A stretch of DNA of 64,000 nt, taken from positions 1,069,001-1,133,000 of the forward strand of contig NC_016047.1 in the NCBI RefSeq assembly GCF_000227465.1, read 5' to 3'. Both the position numbers and the translations under genes were made by a program. Each line of letters opens with the position of its first letter. Within the stretch, counting starts at the first letter, position 1. Shown here in pieces: positions 26,853 to 36,105 of this stretch. Under the pieces are notes generated by a model. It searched no databases and was not told the origin of the DNA. It saw nothing but the letters and a program-made list of their open reading frames with translations. The stretch comes from Bacillus spizizenii TU-B-10. Its GTDB lineage: Bacteria > Bacillota > Bacilli > Bacillales > Bacillaceae.

Positions 26853-27918
26853 CTGAAAAACATACTTTGTTTCGTCCCGTTTCTTTCGCTTTGTACAGCA
26901 TTTGATCGGCAAGAATCGGCAAGGATTCTGGATGCTCCGTATTATTAGGATAATGAGAGGCCCCCAGTGATATCGTAACTGACAGCTCTTCACCATTTGT
27001 TAATCTAATTGGTGCGTCACTGACAGCACATCTGATCCGTTCTGCGATCTGGGCTGCTTTATCAAGCGTACAGTTCGGCAGGAGCACGGCAAATTCTTCA
27101 CCGCCAATCCGTGCGGCAGGATCAGTATTTCGGATGCTCTGCTTCAGACGTGAGCCCAGCTCTTTCAGCACCTGATCTCCTTCATGATGGCCGTATTGGT
27201 CATTGATGGTTTTAAAATGGTCGATATCCATATAAATCAGTGCGAATTGAAAATGCGGGGTATTGGCCGCCTGTTGATATAGAGCTTGTGTGATTTCTTC
27301 AAACTTTCTTCGGTTATAAATGCCTGTTAAAAAGTCAAAGTGCGCCTGAAACTTATATTGTTTAAAAAGAAGATGTGCATTTGTTTCATGATCAATAATA
27401 TATAAACTGAGCATGCCGCCCGCTATTGAGACGATCCAAAAATATAAGTGAAGTTCATTTGAATGTAAATCTATAAGAAAATAAAAGGAAAAGGAGATCA
27501 TACTATTTGTGATCATTAAAAGATAGAAAGCATGTTTTAATTGGACTTTTTTTCTTCTAGAAACAATGAGTGACGGGATGGCAGCGATACAAATGATAAT
27601 AACCGAGTATATTGCAGATGTGTTCATCGTGATCAGCATGCGGCCTGCAGCGATCATAACCAAGGCCGTTGCCGTTGAAACCCAGCCCCCATAAAGAGCG
27701 GCAATCATAATAGGGATATTTCGAAGATCAATGATTGAATGCTGATAGGTAAATCCAAAAACCATTAGAATAACCCCGAGCAAACCGCAGGCCAGTCCTT
27801 TAACAGCTTGGAAGGATATGCTGTCTTTTTTATGTACTAACCTTTCTTTAAACAGGTGGGTGAAGAGATAATTAAATGTGATTAAAATGGTCAAGTTTAC
27901 AAACAGTTCTTTCAGCAA
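26839..27918 (-). CDS. dgcK: Membrane diguanylate cyclase DgcK
   Basis: 359 residues. The N-terminal 190 hold about six membrane helices of the 5TMR-LYT sensor type. The C-terminal GGDEF domain makes cyclic di-GMP from two GTP. The active-site motif is GGEEF, within RIGGEEFAVLLPN, with upstream metal-binding DIDHFK. An RxxD inhibition site (RNTD) lies five residues before it, so product feedback is expected. No EAL domain is present. It corresponds to YhcK, one of the active cyclases of B. subtilis, and should favour sessile over motile behaviour. Confidence 0.93.
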   Translation of the reverse strand: MLKELFVNLTILITFNYLFTHLFKERLVHKKDSISFQAVKGLACGLLGVILMVFGFTYQHSIIDLRNIPIMIAALYGGWVSTATALVMIAAGRMLITMNTSAIYSVIIICIAAIPSLIVSRRKKVQLKHAFYLLMITNSMISFSFYFLIDLHSNELHLYFWIVSIAGGMLSLYIIDHETNAHLLFKQYKFQAHFDFLTGIYNRRKFEEITQALYQQAANTPHFQFALIYMDIDHFKTINDQYGHHEGDQVLKELGSRLKQSIRNTDPAARIGGEEFAVLLPNCTLDKAAQIAERIRCAVSDAPIRLTNGEELSVTISLGASHYPNNTEHPESLPILADQMLYKAKETGRNKVCFSEKKE

Positions 27919-28026
27919 ATATTATCACCCTTATATAAGGTACTAAAGATGGAAGGGAAAGAAAAGAACAAAAAAGGGATTATATAAGGTTTTTTTACTT
28001 GAATCCTTAGTTTAAATAATTCGCAC

Positions 28027-28055
28027 TTGACCTATCGGAATTAGTGTAATATAGT
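28027..28055 (+). promoter_or_regulatory. tcyP promoter with CymR-like motif
   Basis: TTGACC (28027-28032), 17 bases, TATAGT (28050-28055). The spacer begins TATCGGAATTAGT, in the same position as in the ssu promoter at 2340-2368. CymR is known to repress tcyP, so this is probably its site. Confidence 0.65.
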
Positions 28056-28089
28056 AAATGAGAAAATTTGAAGGGAGAGTTTACCTGCT

Positions 28090-29481
28090 TTGGAGACTTT
28101 ACTAGTTGTATTACATGTATTTATTTTACTTTTACTTATCTTAGGGCTTTTTGTGATGCAGAAAAAACATGTTTCCTTCTCTAAACGTGTATTTACTGCG
28201 CTGGGGCTGGGGATTGTATTCGGATTTGCGCTTCAGCTGATTTACGGCCCGACTTCAAATATAGTCATTCAAACAGCGGACTGGTTTAATATTGCCGGTG
28301 GCGGGTATGTCAAATTGCTTCAAATGGTTGTCATGCCGCTCGTTTTTATTTCAATTCTTGGTGCATTTACAAAGCTGAAGCTGACAAAAAATCTCGGAAA
28401 AATCAGCGGTTTGATTATCGGGATATTAGTAGCGACAACAGCTGTAGCGGCAGCTGTCGGTATTGCCTCCGCGCTTTCTTTTGACCTACAGGCGATTCAG
28501 GTTGACCAAGGGGATACAGAGCTTTCGCGGGGACAGGAACTTCAGCAGAAATCAGAAGATATGACAGCGAAATCGCTGCCGCAGCAGATTGTTGAACTGC
28601 TGCCGGGAAACCCGTTTTTAGATTTTACGGGAGCTAGACCGACTTCAACGATCGCGGTCGTTATTTTTGCCGCTTTCCTTGGAATGGCATTCCTCGGTGT
28701 GAAGCATAAACAGCCGGAACAGGCAGAAACATTTAAAAAAATGGTTGATGCCGTTTATGCCATTGTCATGCGTGTTGTTACCCTCATTTTGAGACTGACG
28801 CCTTATGGGGTGCTGGCCATTATGACAAAAACGATTGCGACGAGTGATATTGACAGCATTCTAAAATTAGGGATGTTTGTGGTTGCTTCGTATGCCGCGT
28901 TAATCACAATGTTTATCATTCATTTGCTGCTGCTGACGCTCAGTGGTTTGAATCCGGTTGTTTATTTGAAGAAGGCGCTGCCTGTACTTGTATTTGCTTT
29001 TACTTCACGGTCAAGCGCGGGTGCTTTGCCGCTAAATATTAAAACACAGAAAAGCATGGGTGTGCCGGAAGGAATCGCAAACTTTGCCGGTTCGTTTGGT
29101 CTTTCAATCGGGCAAAATGGATGCGCCGGCATTTATCCTGCGATGCTGGCGATGATGATTGCTCCGACTATCGGCCAAAATCCGTTTGACCCGGTGTTTA
29201 TTATCACAGTTATCGCAGTCGTTGCCATCAGCTCCTTCGGTGTTGCCGGAGTTGGCGGCGGAGCGACATTCGCGGCGCTTCTTGTTTTATCATCATTAAA
29301 TATGCCTGTCGCACTCGCAGGTTTATTAATCTCAATCGAACCGTTAATCGACATGGGGCGTACTGCTCTGAATGTCAGCGGAAGTATGACATCTGGCCTC
29401 ATTACGAGTAAGGTAACGAAGGAAATTGATCCAGGTATATTCAATGATCAATCCAGAGTGATCGAAGCCGAAGAAGCGTAA
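28090..29481 (+). CDS. tcyP: L-cystine symporter TcyP
   Basis: 463 residues, a dicarboxylate/amino acid:cation symporter-family (DAACS) protein with eight helices and two re-entrant loops. The family's serine-rich motif appears as FTSRSSAGALPLN and the binding-site region as SFGLSIGQNGCAG and VAGVGGGAT. It is the high-affinity cystine importer known in B. subtilis as YhcL/TcyP. TTG 28090 lies behind GAAGGGAGAG. The promoter carries a CymR-like motif, so uptake should rise when cysteine falls. It is monocistronic. Confidence 0.94.
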   Translation: METLLVVLHVFILLLLILGLFVMQKKHVSFSKRVFTALGLGIVFGFALQLIYGPTSNIVIQTADWFNIAGGGYVKLLQMVVMPLVFISILGAFTKLKLTKNLGKISGLIIGILVATTAVAAAVGIASALSFDLQAIQVDQGDTELSRGQELQQKSEDMTAKSLPQQIVELLPGNPFLDFTGARPTSTIAVVIFAAFLGMAFLGVKHKQPEQAETFKKMVDAVYAIVMRVVTLILRLTPYGVLAIMTKTIATSDIDSILKLGMFVVASYAALITMFIIHLLLLTLSGLNPVVYLKKALPVLVFAFTSRSSAGALPLNIKTQKSMGVPEGIANFAGSFGLSIGQNGCAGIYPAMLAMMIAPTIGQNPFDPVFIITVIAVVAISSFGVAGVGGGATFAALLVLSSLNMPVALAGLLISIEPLIDMGRTALNVSGSMTSGLITSKVTKEIDPGIFNDQSRVIEAEEA

Positions 29482-29487
29482 CATATG

Positions 29488-29524
29488 AAAACGTGTAATC
29501 CATCTTGGATTACACGTTTTTTTT
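29488..29524. terminator. Terminator between tcyP and yhcM
   Basis: AAAACGTGTAATCC and GGATTACACGTTTT form a stem with eight Ts. The minus strand also has a T run, so it can serve both convergent genes. Confidence 0.88.
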
Positions 29525-29960
29525 AACGTCCGGGTTCTAAGTCCTCAAGCATTTCCATCATGGTGTTGTCGTCCATCACATTCATTGCGCTTTGTTCAAA
29601 TTGAATGGGTTCAGCATAATGCGGCTGTCTTTTTTTCGCTGCTGTCTCAGTTTGCCTAGTTTGAGTCTGTGTATGCTGATGCTGGGTTTGCTGCGCTCCG
29701 GCATGCTGATGCTGACGGCCATTTTGCTGTTGGCTTTGATTTTGCGAACGTTCCTGATTATTACCGCCGCCAAGTGCTTGTTTGACCATATTTCCTACAT
29801 TAGAAGCATCAAACATGTTATTTTTAGAATTTTGTCTGTTCATTTGTCCTGTAATAAACCCGCTGATTTTTTGGCGGATCTGTGGTGATAAAGCAGCAAT
29901 AAGCATAGTTGACCCTATAATCATTGCTGCGGGGCTGAGTCCTCTTCGCTGATTGAACAA
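29523..29960 (-). CDS. yhcM: Gln/His-rich protein YhcM
   Basis: 145 residues. A short N-terminal hydrophobic stretch (AAMIIGSTMLIAALS) may anchor it. The middle, about residues 70-120, is low complexity, made of Gln, His, Asn and Thr (QQQNGRQHQHAGAQQ). The C-terminus is acidic. No domain is recognised. Codons CAG/CAT repeat, so length may vary between strains. It has GGAGGGATCACG before the ATG. Many such Q/H-rich small proteins of Bacillus belong to sporulation, and its neighbour yhcN is a spore protein, but a role is not shown. Confidence 0.75.
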   Translation of the reverse strand: MFNQRRGLSPAAMIIGSTMLIAALSPQIRQKISGFITGQMNRQNSKNNMFDASNVGNMVKQALGGGNNQERSQNQSQQQNGRQHQHAGAQQTQHQHTQTQTRQTETAAKKRQPHYAEPIQFEQSAMNVMDDNTMMEMLEDLEPGR

Positions 29961-30057
29961 CGTGATCCCTCCTTTATAAGTGTATTGATATTTTCCCCTC
30001 TAATTAGACAAATTAACCGCTTTATTTCCCGGGAAAGCATTTCCGTTATTTTTTCAT

Positions 30058-30087
30058 GCATAATTAGAGCCAGTTAGAAAAACCTAT
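30058..30087 (+). promoter_or_regulatory. Possible forespore (SigF/SigG) promoter of yhcN
   Basis: GCATA (30058-30062) resembles the SigF/SigG -35, and 18 bases on lies AACCTAT. The -10 match is weak; the call relies partly on the known spore role of YhcN. Confidence 0.3.
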
Positions 30088-30114
30088 AAGTAAAGTGATA
30101 AAGGAGGAATTCAC

Positions 30115-30696
30115 ATGCTTGGAAAAAAACAAGTCCTTGCGTCCATGCTTCTTATCCCTTTGCTTATGACTGGCTGCGGTATGGCCAATCAGGGTGAGGG
30201 CAGACGTGATAATGCAAATCCAGAAAACGTTAACTACCGCAATCCGGCAAACGATAATGGCACAAGAAATATTAACGATGCCAATAATAATCGTGACAAT
30301 GTCGATAATAATGTAACTGACAATGTCAACGATAACGGCAACAACAACAACGGTAATGATAACCGTAAATTAGAAGTTGCTGACGACGCTGCCGATAAAA
30401 TCACAGATATGAAAGAAGTAAAACATGCAAATGTAATTGTTGCCGGAAATCAAGCATATGTTGCGGTTGTATTAACAAATGGAAATAAAGAAGTTGGAAA
30501 AGATCTCAAAAAGAAAATTTCTGATAAAGTGAGAGACACCGATAAAAACATGGATAATGTTTACGTTTCTGCGAATCCAGACTTTGTAGACCGAATGCAG
30601 GGATATGGCGAGCGGATACAAAATGGCGATCCGATTGCAGGATTCTTTGATGAATTCAGTGAAACTGTACAGCGTATATTCCCGCAAGCTGAATAA
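30115..30696 (+). CDS. yhcN: YhcN/YlaJ-family spore lipoprotein
   Basis: 193 residues, lipoprotein signal with lipobox LMTGC, then an Asn/Asp-rich low-complexity stretch (about residues 30-85, including NDNGNNNNGNDN) and a C-terminal YhcN/YlaJ domain with KVRDTDKNMDNVYVSANPDF. Members are found in the spore inner membrane and cortex region and affect germination or outgrowth. AAAGGAGG precedes the ATG. It is monocistronic. It may be the best marker here that 29.5-32.4 kb is a sporulation cluster. Confidence 0.9.
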   Translation: MLGKKQVLASMLLIPLLMTGCGMANQGEGRRDNANPENVNYRNPANDNGTRNINDANNNRDNVDNNVTDNVNDNGNNNNGNDNRKLEVADDAADKITDMKEVKHANVIVAGNQAYVAVVLTNGNKEVGKDLKKKISDKVRDTDKNMDNVYVSANPDFVDRMQGYGERIQNGDPIAGFFDEFSETVQRIFPQAE

Positions 30697-30700
30697 ATGA

Positions 30701-30729
30701 AAAAAGCCGCATAATTTGTGCGGCTTTTT
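30701..30729 (+). terminator. Terminator after yhcN
   Basis: AAAAAGCCGCA and TGTGCGGCTTTTT form a stem with a T run. Confidence 0.85.
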
Positions 30730-30815
30730 CTTTGCGTTAATGACACACCGCGAATGCAGGCTGCATAGAGTAAAAATAAAAGGTACAAGACGGACCGGCT
30801 CAGGGAGGGAGACGT

Positions 30816-31784
30816 TTGCGGGATGGCATAGGAAAGCGTGCGGCATCCGCTCTATTCCTGTGCGGAGTCCTTGTGATGCTGGCTGTAAGCTCGGCCATCG
30901 TATCAAGCACGATGTATATACTGTCTTTGCCAGGGCAGGCATCTGGTATAACAAAAGAACAAGTGACGAAGCACATGAAGAAAGAGTCATTCAAACAGGC
31001 CGATATTTATTACACTTCTAAGGAAAAGTCCTTACTGCCATTGACGAAAGATACACTTGAATATGCGGTCAGTATTAATCAGATTATAATTGGATATTCG
31101 AACCAAAAGCCTATTGATATTATTTTTTTTCCTAATGAAAAACAGATGGAGGCTTACTCCGGTTTACTGGATGTCGTCGGTTTTTATTCTGAAAGGGAGC
31201 AGCTGATCGGATTGTTGCCTGAAGAGAAAAAGAAACTTTTAGAAGGTGACGAAGTAGCGGTTTATTTGTACCAGAGATTGTTGATTCATGAATACACGCA
31301 CCATGCGTTTCACCAGAAATTGAAGGAGCTTGAAGCAGATCCCGATGAGTTTCCGTTATGGTTTCACGAAGGGTTAAGCGAGTGGATCGCGAACTATGAA
31401 TTGCTCATAGATCCGATCACGTTTTCTGTCGTGCCCTTTGACCGTTTGCAGACAGATCAAGATTGGCAGAAAGCCCGAGCTGAATATGACACTGATGTCT
31501 ATTTGCAAAGCTTTTATATGGTCAATGAGCTGACGGACAGATACGGGATAGACATTATTTCAGAACTGATAAAGCAAACGGCAAAAAAAGGGGACTTTAA
31601 AAAAGGATTTCAATCGGCAACAAAGGAAAGTCTTGATCAGTTTGAAAAAGATTTTAAGAAAACATTTGAAGAAAACAGTGCGGCATTGGATAGTATTTAT
31701 CCAATGCCTTTGTTATTAATGAAGTCCTTGCTGGCCCATACCGCCTTGAGTTGGAGGCATTTGTCCTTGTGCCGGAGCAAATGA
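30816..31784 (+). CDS. yhcO: Membrane-anchored gluzincin-like metallopeptidase (YhcO-like)
   Basis: 322 residues. One N-terminal membrane helix is followed by an extracytoplasmic domain with a zinc-peptidase motif: HEYTHH (HExxH) near residue 158 and, about 25 residues on, FHEGLSEW supplying the third ligand Glu. This is a gluzincin pattern. TTG 30816 lies behind GGGAGGGA. The last 23 codons run antisense into yhcQ, past a hairpin at 31681-31708, so the true end may vary between strains. In strain 168 I recall two names here (yhcO, yhcP) where this window shows one ORF. Confidence 0.7.
   Translation: MRDGIGKRAASALFLCGVLVMLAVSSAIVSSTMYILSLPGQASGITKEQVTKHMKKESFKQADIYYTSKEKSLLPLTKDTLEYAVSINQIIIGYSNQKPIDIIFFPNEKQMEAYSGLLDVVGFYSEREQLIGLLPEEKKKLLEGDEVAVYLYQRLLIHEYTHHAFHQKLKELEADPDEFPLWFHEGLSEWIANYELLIDPITFSVVPFDRLQTDQDWQKARAEYDTDVYLQSFYMVNELTDRYGIDIISELIKQTAKKGDFKKGFQSATKESLDQFEKDFKKTFEENSAALDSIYPMPLLLMKSLLAHTALSWRHLSLCRSK
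31681..31708. repeat. Perfect hairpin within the 3' end of yhcO
   Basis: GGCATTGGATA and TATCCAATGCC form an 11-bp stem around a short loop inside the coding region. It lies just outside the yhcQ 3' end, with only weak T-richness after it on the plus strand. Confidence 0.6.
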
Positions 31785-32369
31785 ATTTCTCAATTGTTCC
31801 ATATCCTGCGCATCTAGCTGAGGAACTTGGTAATAGCCGTGTTTGTTTTGGTATAGGAAAATTTCAAAAGCCATTTCAACATACTGCTGAATTTGCGCAG
31901 ATAGTACGCGTCTTACGGCTGGGTTTGTCATTTCCAGAGAAGCCATCGTCAGCATAGAAGCCTGTGCTTTAACTGCGCAAAGCATTTGTCGGCTGATGAT
32001 GCTGTCATCAATATCATTCATGGATTGAACAGGTTTTTTAGGCTGTGACGGCTGCATGCCGTAAACAGTCTGGTTGTCTTCCTTCATCATATAAGTTGCT
32101 GTTTTTTGTGAAGGTTCGCTTCCTGTTTTGAAGCATTCTGCAGTTAAGTTATATTGAGACGTAATGAATTGATGTTGACGATCAAGGATGTTTAATAATT
32201 CCTGATCCTTACAAAATTGTCTCAGCATCATAAACTGATCAAGTACAGTAAGTGTTCCGGAAAGCACCTCGTGCATATCAAACATTTCATGTCCGCCGTG
32301 ATTTTTATGCGGCTTGCCAGGAATACCTTTGTTCATTTGGGATTGTTGCTGCTGATTTAACTGATCCAA
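31716..32369 (-). CDS. yhcQ: CotF-like spore coat protein YhcQ
   Basis: 217 residues of the spore coat protein F family, rich in Gln, Met and His at both ends. The middle holds the CotF-type helical domain (ECFKTGSEPSQKTATYM and RQMLCAVKAQASMLTMASLE). It is a likely coat or inner-spore protein. AAAAAGGAGG precedes the ATG. A SigG-like promoter lies upstream. Its 3' end overlaps yhcO by 69 bases on the opposite strand. Confidence 0.88.
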   Translation of the reverse strand: MDQLNQQQQSQMNKGIPGKPHKNHGGHEMFDMHEVLSGTLTVLDQFMMLRQFCKDQELLNILDRQHQFITSQYNLTAECFKTGSEPSQKTATYMMKEDNQTVYGMQPSQPKKPVQSMNDIDDSIISRQMLCAVKAQASMLTMASLEMTNPAVRRVLSAQIQQYVEMAFEIFLYQNKHGYYQVPQLDAQDMEQLRNSFAPAQGQMPPTQGGMGQQGLH

Positions 32370-32401
32370 ACCGAATTCCTCCTTTTTTTTCAGATCAGCT
32401 G

Positions 32402-32431
32402 TATTTTGTGTCAGTCTGTCGCGATTTATGC
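32402..32431 (-). promoter_or_regulatory. Candidate SigG promoter of yhcQ
   Basis: On the minus strand GCATA (complement of 32427-32431), 18 bases and CAAAATA (complement of 32402-32408) resemble the forespore SigG pattern (GnATR, 18, CATnnTA). Confidence 0.45.
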
Positions 32432-32520
32432 AGAAGCCTGAAAGGAATTATATGCTGTCTGTCGAAATGATAAGCAGACAAAGTCGTTGTCATAATGTGT
32501 ATCTTAAGGGAGGAAAAATG

Positions 32521-35500
32521 ATGAGGCGTATTCTGCATATTGTGTTGATCACGGCATTGATGTTCTTACATGTAATGTACACGTGCGAAGCTGTAAAGGC
32601 AGCTGAACCGCAACAGCCGATATCGGTTGATAAGGCGATACAGCAAAAAGAAGGACAGGCGCTTGTCGAAGGATATGCTGTCGGCCAGGCTGTTTCCCCG
32701 CAGAACTATAAGCTGACAAGCCCTTTTTCAAATGATTATAATGTCGCGCTGGCAGACAGTAAAACCGAGACATCGTCCGATCACATCCTTCCCGTTCAAA
32801 TCCCCTCCGCCTTCAGAAGCCAATTTGGGCTGCAAACCAATCCGCTTCTTCTTGGAAAAAAGATAACTGTTCAAGGAAAGCTTGAAAATTACTTTAACAC
32901 GACAGGACTTAAGAACGTTCAGTCGATGGACTTAACTGACGACGCGAAAACTCCGCCAGCTGAACAGCCAATGACGATAAATGAAGCGCGGGGACGACTG
33001 AATGAAGAAGTAACGATAAAAGGGATCGTCACTGCTGATCAAAGCGCGATCGGAGGCGGGAAGCTGTCGACCTTTATGCAGGATAAAACCGGAGGCATTA
33101 ACATTTATTCGCCTTCCCCTAAACAATTTCCCGAATTAAAAGAAGGCATGGATGTCACGGTAACAGGGAAAGTCACGACATACCGAGGGCTGACAGAAAT
33201 CGTTCCAAACTCATCAGGCATCAAAATCAACCAGTCAAATCAACCTATCCCCGCTCCTAAACATTTAACAATAAATGAACTGATTAACAGCAGTCTTGGT
33301 GATCAGTTTGAAGGCCGCCTTGTGACACTAAAAGCATTTGTTTCCTCAATTCCAAATTCTCCTGCCGGCGGGGGTTATAATGTAACGATGGTAGATGAAG
33401 ACCATCATGCGATGACGCTCCGGGTTATGAATGAAACAGGGGTGATAGACGAACTTGATGAGGGCAAATGGTATGAATTTACCGGTGTGTTAAGCAGATA
33501 CCAATCCTTTCAGCTGCTAACGCGAAAATCGTCTGACCTGAAGCTGCTTAAAGAACAGCCCGCACCTCCGTCTGCGGAGGGTGAATATGAAGGTATTGTT
33601 GACCGGGTTGTTGACGGCGATACCATTCATCTTAAAACTCCAGTACTTGGAACGACAAAAATCAGGTTTGTAAATGTAGATACACCTGAAACGTATCACA
33701 CACCCAAAAATGAAGCGGACGAAAATCAAATAAGATTTGGCAAAAAAGCATCTGACTATCTAAAAACGGTTCTGTCTCCAGGAGATAAAATTACTGTCAA
33801 GGTCGGAAGTGAAGCCAAGGATAACTATGGCAGACTTCTTGCACAGGTCATAACCGAATCGGGTTCAAACGTGAACTTAGAGCTTGTAAAAAATGGCTAT
33901 GCTCCGACGTATTTTATTTGGCCGGTTGACAATGAAGGGGATTATCAGCAGTTTCAAGCTGCCGTAGCTGCTGCGAAAAAAGAGCAAAAAGGAATTTGGA
34001 ATGAAGACGATCCCCTCTTGGAAATGCCGTTTGAATTTAGAGCCAGAGAGCAGGGGAAAGGCCTGACAAGATATGTGGGAGATTCATCAAATAAAACATA
34101 TGTGCAGCCAGCTGACTGGAAGCAGGTAGCTGTGGAAAACAGAATTTTCTTCGCCTCAGTAAGTCAAGCGGAGAACGCAGGATATAAAAAGAGGCAAACG
34201 GCACCTCAAGAAAGTGTGCCGCTTAGAATTCTCAGCATGAATGATTTGCATGGCAAGATCGACCAGCAATATGAGCTTGATCTCGATGGGAACGGAACTG
34301 CAGACGGCACTTTTGGACGCATGGACTATGCCGCCGCATATTTGAAAGAGAAAAAGGCCGAAAAGAAAAACACGCTGATTGTGCACGCGGGAGATATGAT
34401 CGGAGGCAGCTCTCCAGTTTCATCTCTTCTTCAAGATGAACCGACTGTAGAGCTGATGGAGGACATCGGATTTGATGTCGGAACTGTCGGCAACCACGAG
34501 TTCGATGAAGGTACGGATGAACTGCTGAGGATCTTAAATGGCGGAGATCACCCGAAAGGCACGAGCGGATATGATGGACAGAACTTTCCCCTTGTATGCG
34601 CCAATTGTAAAATGAAATCTACAGGAGAGCCCTTTTTGCCGGCATATGACATCATAAATGTGGAGGGCATACCCGTTGCTTTTATCGGGGTTGTCACACA
34701 GTCGGCCGCGGGCATGGTCATGCCTGACGGAATAAAAAACATCGAGTTTACAGATGAAGTAACAGCGGTGAATGAGGCGGCCGAAGAGCTGAAGAAAAAA
34801 GGCGTGAAGGCCATCGCGGTTCTCGCACATATGTCAGCCGAACAAAATGGTGCCGCAATTACCGGTGAATCTGCTGATCTTGCAAACAAAACAGATTCTG
34901 AAATCGACGTCATTTTTGCAGCGCATAATCATAAGGTTGTTAACGGTGAAGTGAATGGAAAACTGATTGTTCAGGCGTTTGAATATGGAAAAGCGATAGG
35001 TGTTGTTGATGTAGAGCTCGATAAAACGACAAAAGACATTGTCAATAAGTCAGCGGACATCGTATATGTCGACCAAAGTAAAATAAAACCGGATGCCAGT
35101 GCGTCAGCCATTTTAAAGAAATACCAAACACTTGCTGAACCGATTATCAGCGAGGTTGTCGGCGAAGCGGCTGTTGATATGGAAGGGGGGTATTCGAATG
35201 ACGGTGATACGCCTCTTGGAAACCTGATTGCGGATGGTATGCGAGCGGCCATGAAAACGGATTTTGCTCTTATGAATGGCGGCGGAATACGGGAAGCGCT
35301 GAAGAAGGGTCCCATTACGTGGGGAGATCTTTACAATATCCAGCCGTTCGGAAATGTGTTAACGAAGCTTGAGATTAAAGGAAAAGATTTAAGAGAGATT
35401 ATCAATGCGCAAATCTCGCCGGCTTTTGGTCCTGACTACAGCATCAGCGGGTTTACGTATACGTGGGACAAAGAAACCGGAAAAGCTGTCGATATAAAAT

Positions 35501-36105
35501 TGGCAGATGGCACCGAGATACAGCCCGAAGCCACATATACATTAACCGTCAACAATTTTATGGCGACGGCGACAGGAACCAAATACCAGCCAATCGGATT
35601 GCTTGGGAAAAATCCGGTGACAGGGCCTGAGGATTTGGAAGCGACAGTTGCTTATGTGAAGAGCTTTGATGAGCCAATTGCTTATACAAAAGAGGGAAGA
35701 ATTAAGCTTGCTGAAGCGAGTGACATTGAAGACCCTGTAACAGAAGACCCAGTTACGGATGAGCCGGGAGATGCCCCGGGAACGGAGCAGCCGGTTAAAG
35801 AGGATCCAGAGCCTGGGGAAGACCAGACTGATATAAAAGAGACTCCAGATACTGTGCCGGTTCATCAGCTGAAGCCTACAGACATTTTGAGATTAGGTGA
35901 AATACCGAGCGGTGAAAAATATACTGACACAGCCGGCAAGATCAGCACATTGCCTTTACAAAATGGAACTGCGAAAGGCGGGTCTGATCATCAGCTTCCG
36001 GATACATCAGCGGGCTACTATAACTTTATGGTAATCGGTGCGGCGGTGACACTGTCCGGAACTTATCTATATGTCAGAAGAAAAAGGAGCGCCTCCAGAA
36101 CGTGA
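32521..36105 (+). CDS. yhcR: Wall-anchored sugar-nonspecific nuclease/5'-nucleotidase YhcR
   Basis: About 1194 residues: signal peptide; two OB-fold-like nucleic-acid-binding regions (roughly 40-340); a staphylococcal-nuclease domain (about 353-480, with VDGDTIHLK, IRFVNVDTPE and NYGRLLA); a calcineurin-like phosphatase domain (from about 568, SMNDLHGKI, AGDMIGGS, VGNHEFDEG); a 5'-nucleotidase C domain (about 877-1050); a Pro/Glu-rich linker; and a C-terminal sorting signal LPDTSAG, hydrophobic helix and RRKR tail. It degrades extracellular DNA and RNA to nucleosides. ATG 32521 is seven bases behind GGGAGG; ATG 32518 and longer starts are possible. The stop overlaps yhcS. Confidence 0.95.
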   Translation: MRRILHIVLITALMFLHVMYTCEAVKAAEPQQPISVDKAIQQKEGQALVEGYAVGQAVSPQNYKLTSPFSNDYNVALADSKTETSSDHILPVQIPSAFRSQFGLQTNPLLLGKKITVQGKLENYFNTTGLKNVQSMDLTDDAKTPPAEQPMTINEARGRLNEEVTIKGIVTADQSAIGGGKLSTFMQDKTGGINIYSPSPKQFPELKEGMDVTVTGKVTTYRGLTEIVPNSSGIKINQSNQPIPAPKHLTINELINSSLGDQFEGRLVTLKAFVSSIPNSPAGGGYNVTMVDEDHHAMTLRVMNETGVIDELDEGKWYEFTGVLSRYQSFQLLTRKSSDLKLLKEQPAPPSAEGEYEGIVDRVVDGDTIHLKTPVLGTTKIRFVNVDTPETYHTPKNEADENQIRFGKKASDYLKTVLSPGDKITVKVGSEAKDNYGRLLAQVITESGSNVNLELVKNGYAPTYFIWPVDNEGDYQQFQAAVAAAKKEQKGIWNEDDPLLEMPFEFRAREQGKGLTRYVGDSSNKTYVQPADWKQVAVENRIFFASVSQAENAGYKKRQTAPQESVPLRILSMNDLHGKIDQQYELDLDGNGTADGTFGRMDYAAAYLKEKKAEKKNTLIVHAGDMIGGSSPVSSLLQDEPTVELMEDIGFDVGTVGNHEFDEGTDELLRILNGGDHPKGTSGYDGQNFPLVCANCKMKSTGEPFLPAYDIINVEGIPVAFIGVVTQSAAGMVMPDGIKNIEFTDEVTAVNEAAEELKKKGVKAIAVLAHMSAEQNGAAITGESADLANKTDSEIDVIFAAHNHKVVNGEVNGKLIVQAFEYGKAIGVVDVELDKTTKDIVNKSADIVYVDQSKIKPDASASAILKKYQTLAEPIISEVVGEAAVDMEGGYSNDGDTPLGNLIADGMRAAMKTDFALMNGGGIREALKKGPITWGDLYNIQPFGNVLTKLEIKGKDLREIINAQISPAFGPDYSISGFTYTWDKETGKAVDIKLADGTEIQPEATYTLTVNNFMATATGTKYQPIGLLGKNPVTGPEDLEATVAYVKSFDEPIAYTKEGRIKLAEASDIEDPVTEDPVTDEPGDAPGTEQPVKEDPEPGEDQTDIKETPDTVPVHQLKPTDILRLGEIPSGEKYTDTAGKISTLPLQNGTAKGGSDHQLPDTSAGYYNFMVIGAAVTLSGTYLYVRRKRSASRT

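Noticed and set aside
34534..34913. Two minus-strand ORFs of 98 and 121 codons within yhcR
   Set aside because: Both are antisense to a conserved enzyme domain with no start signals; shadows.
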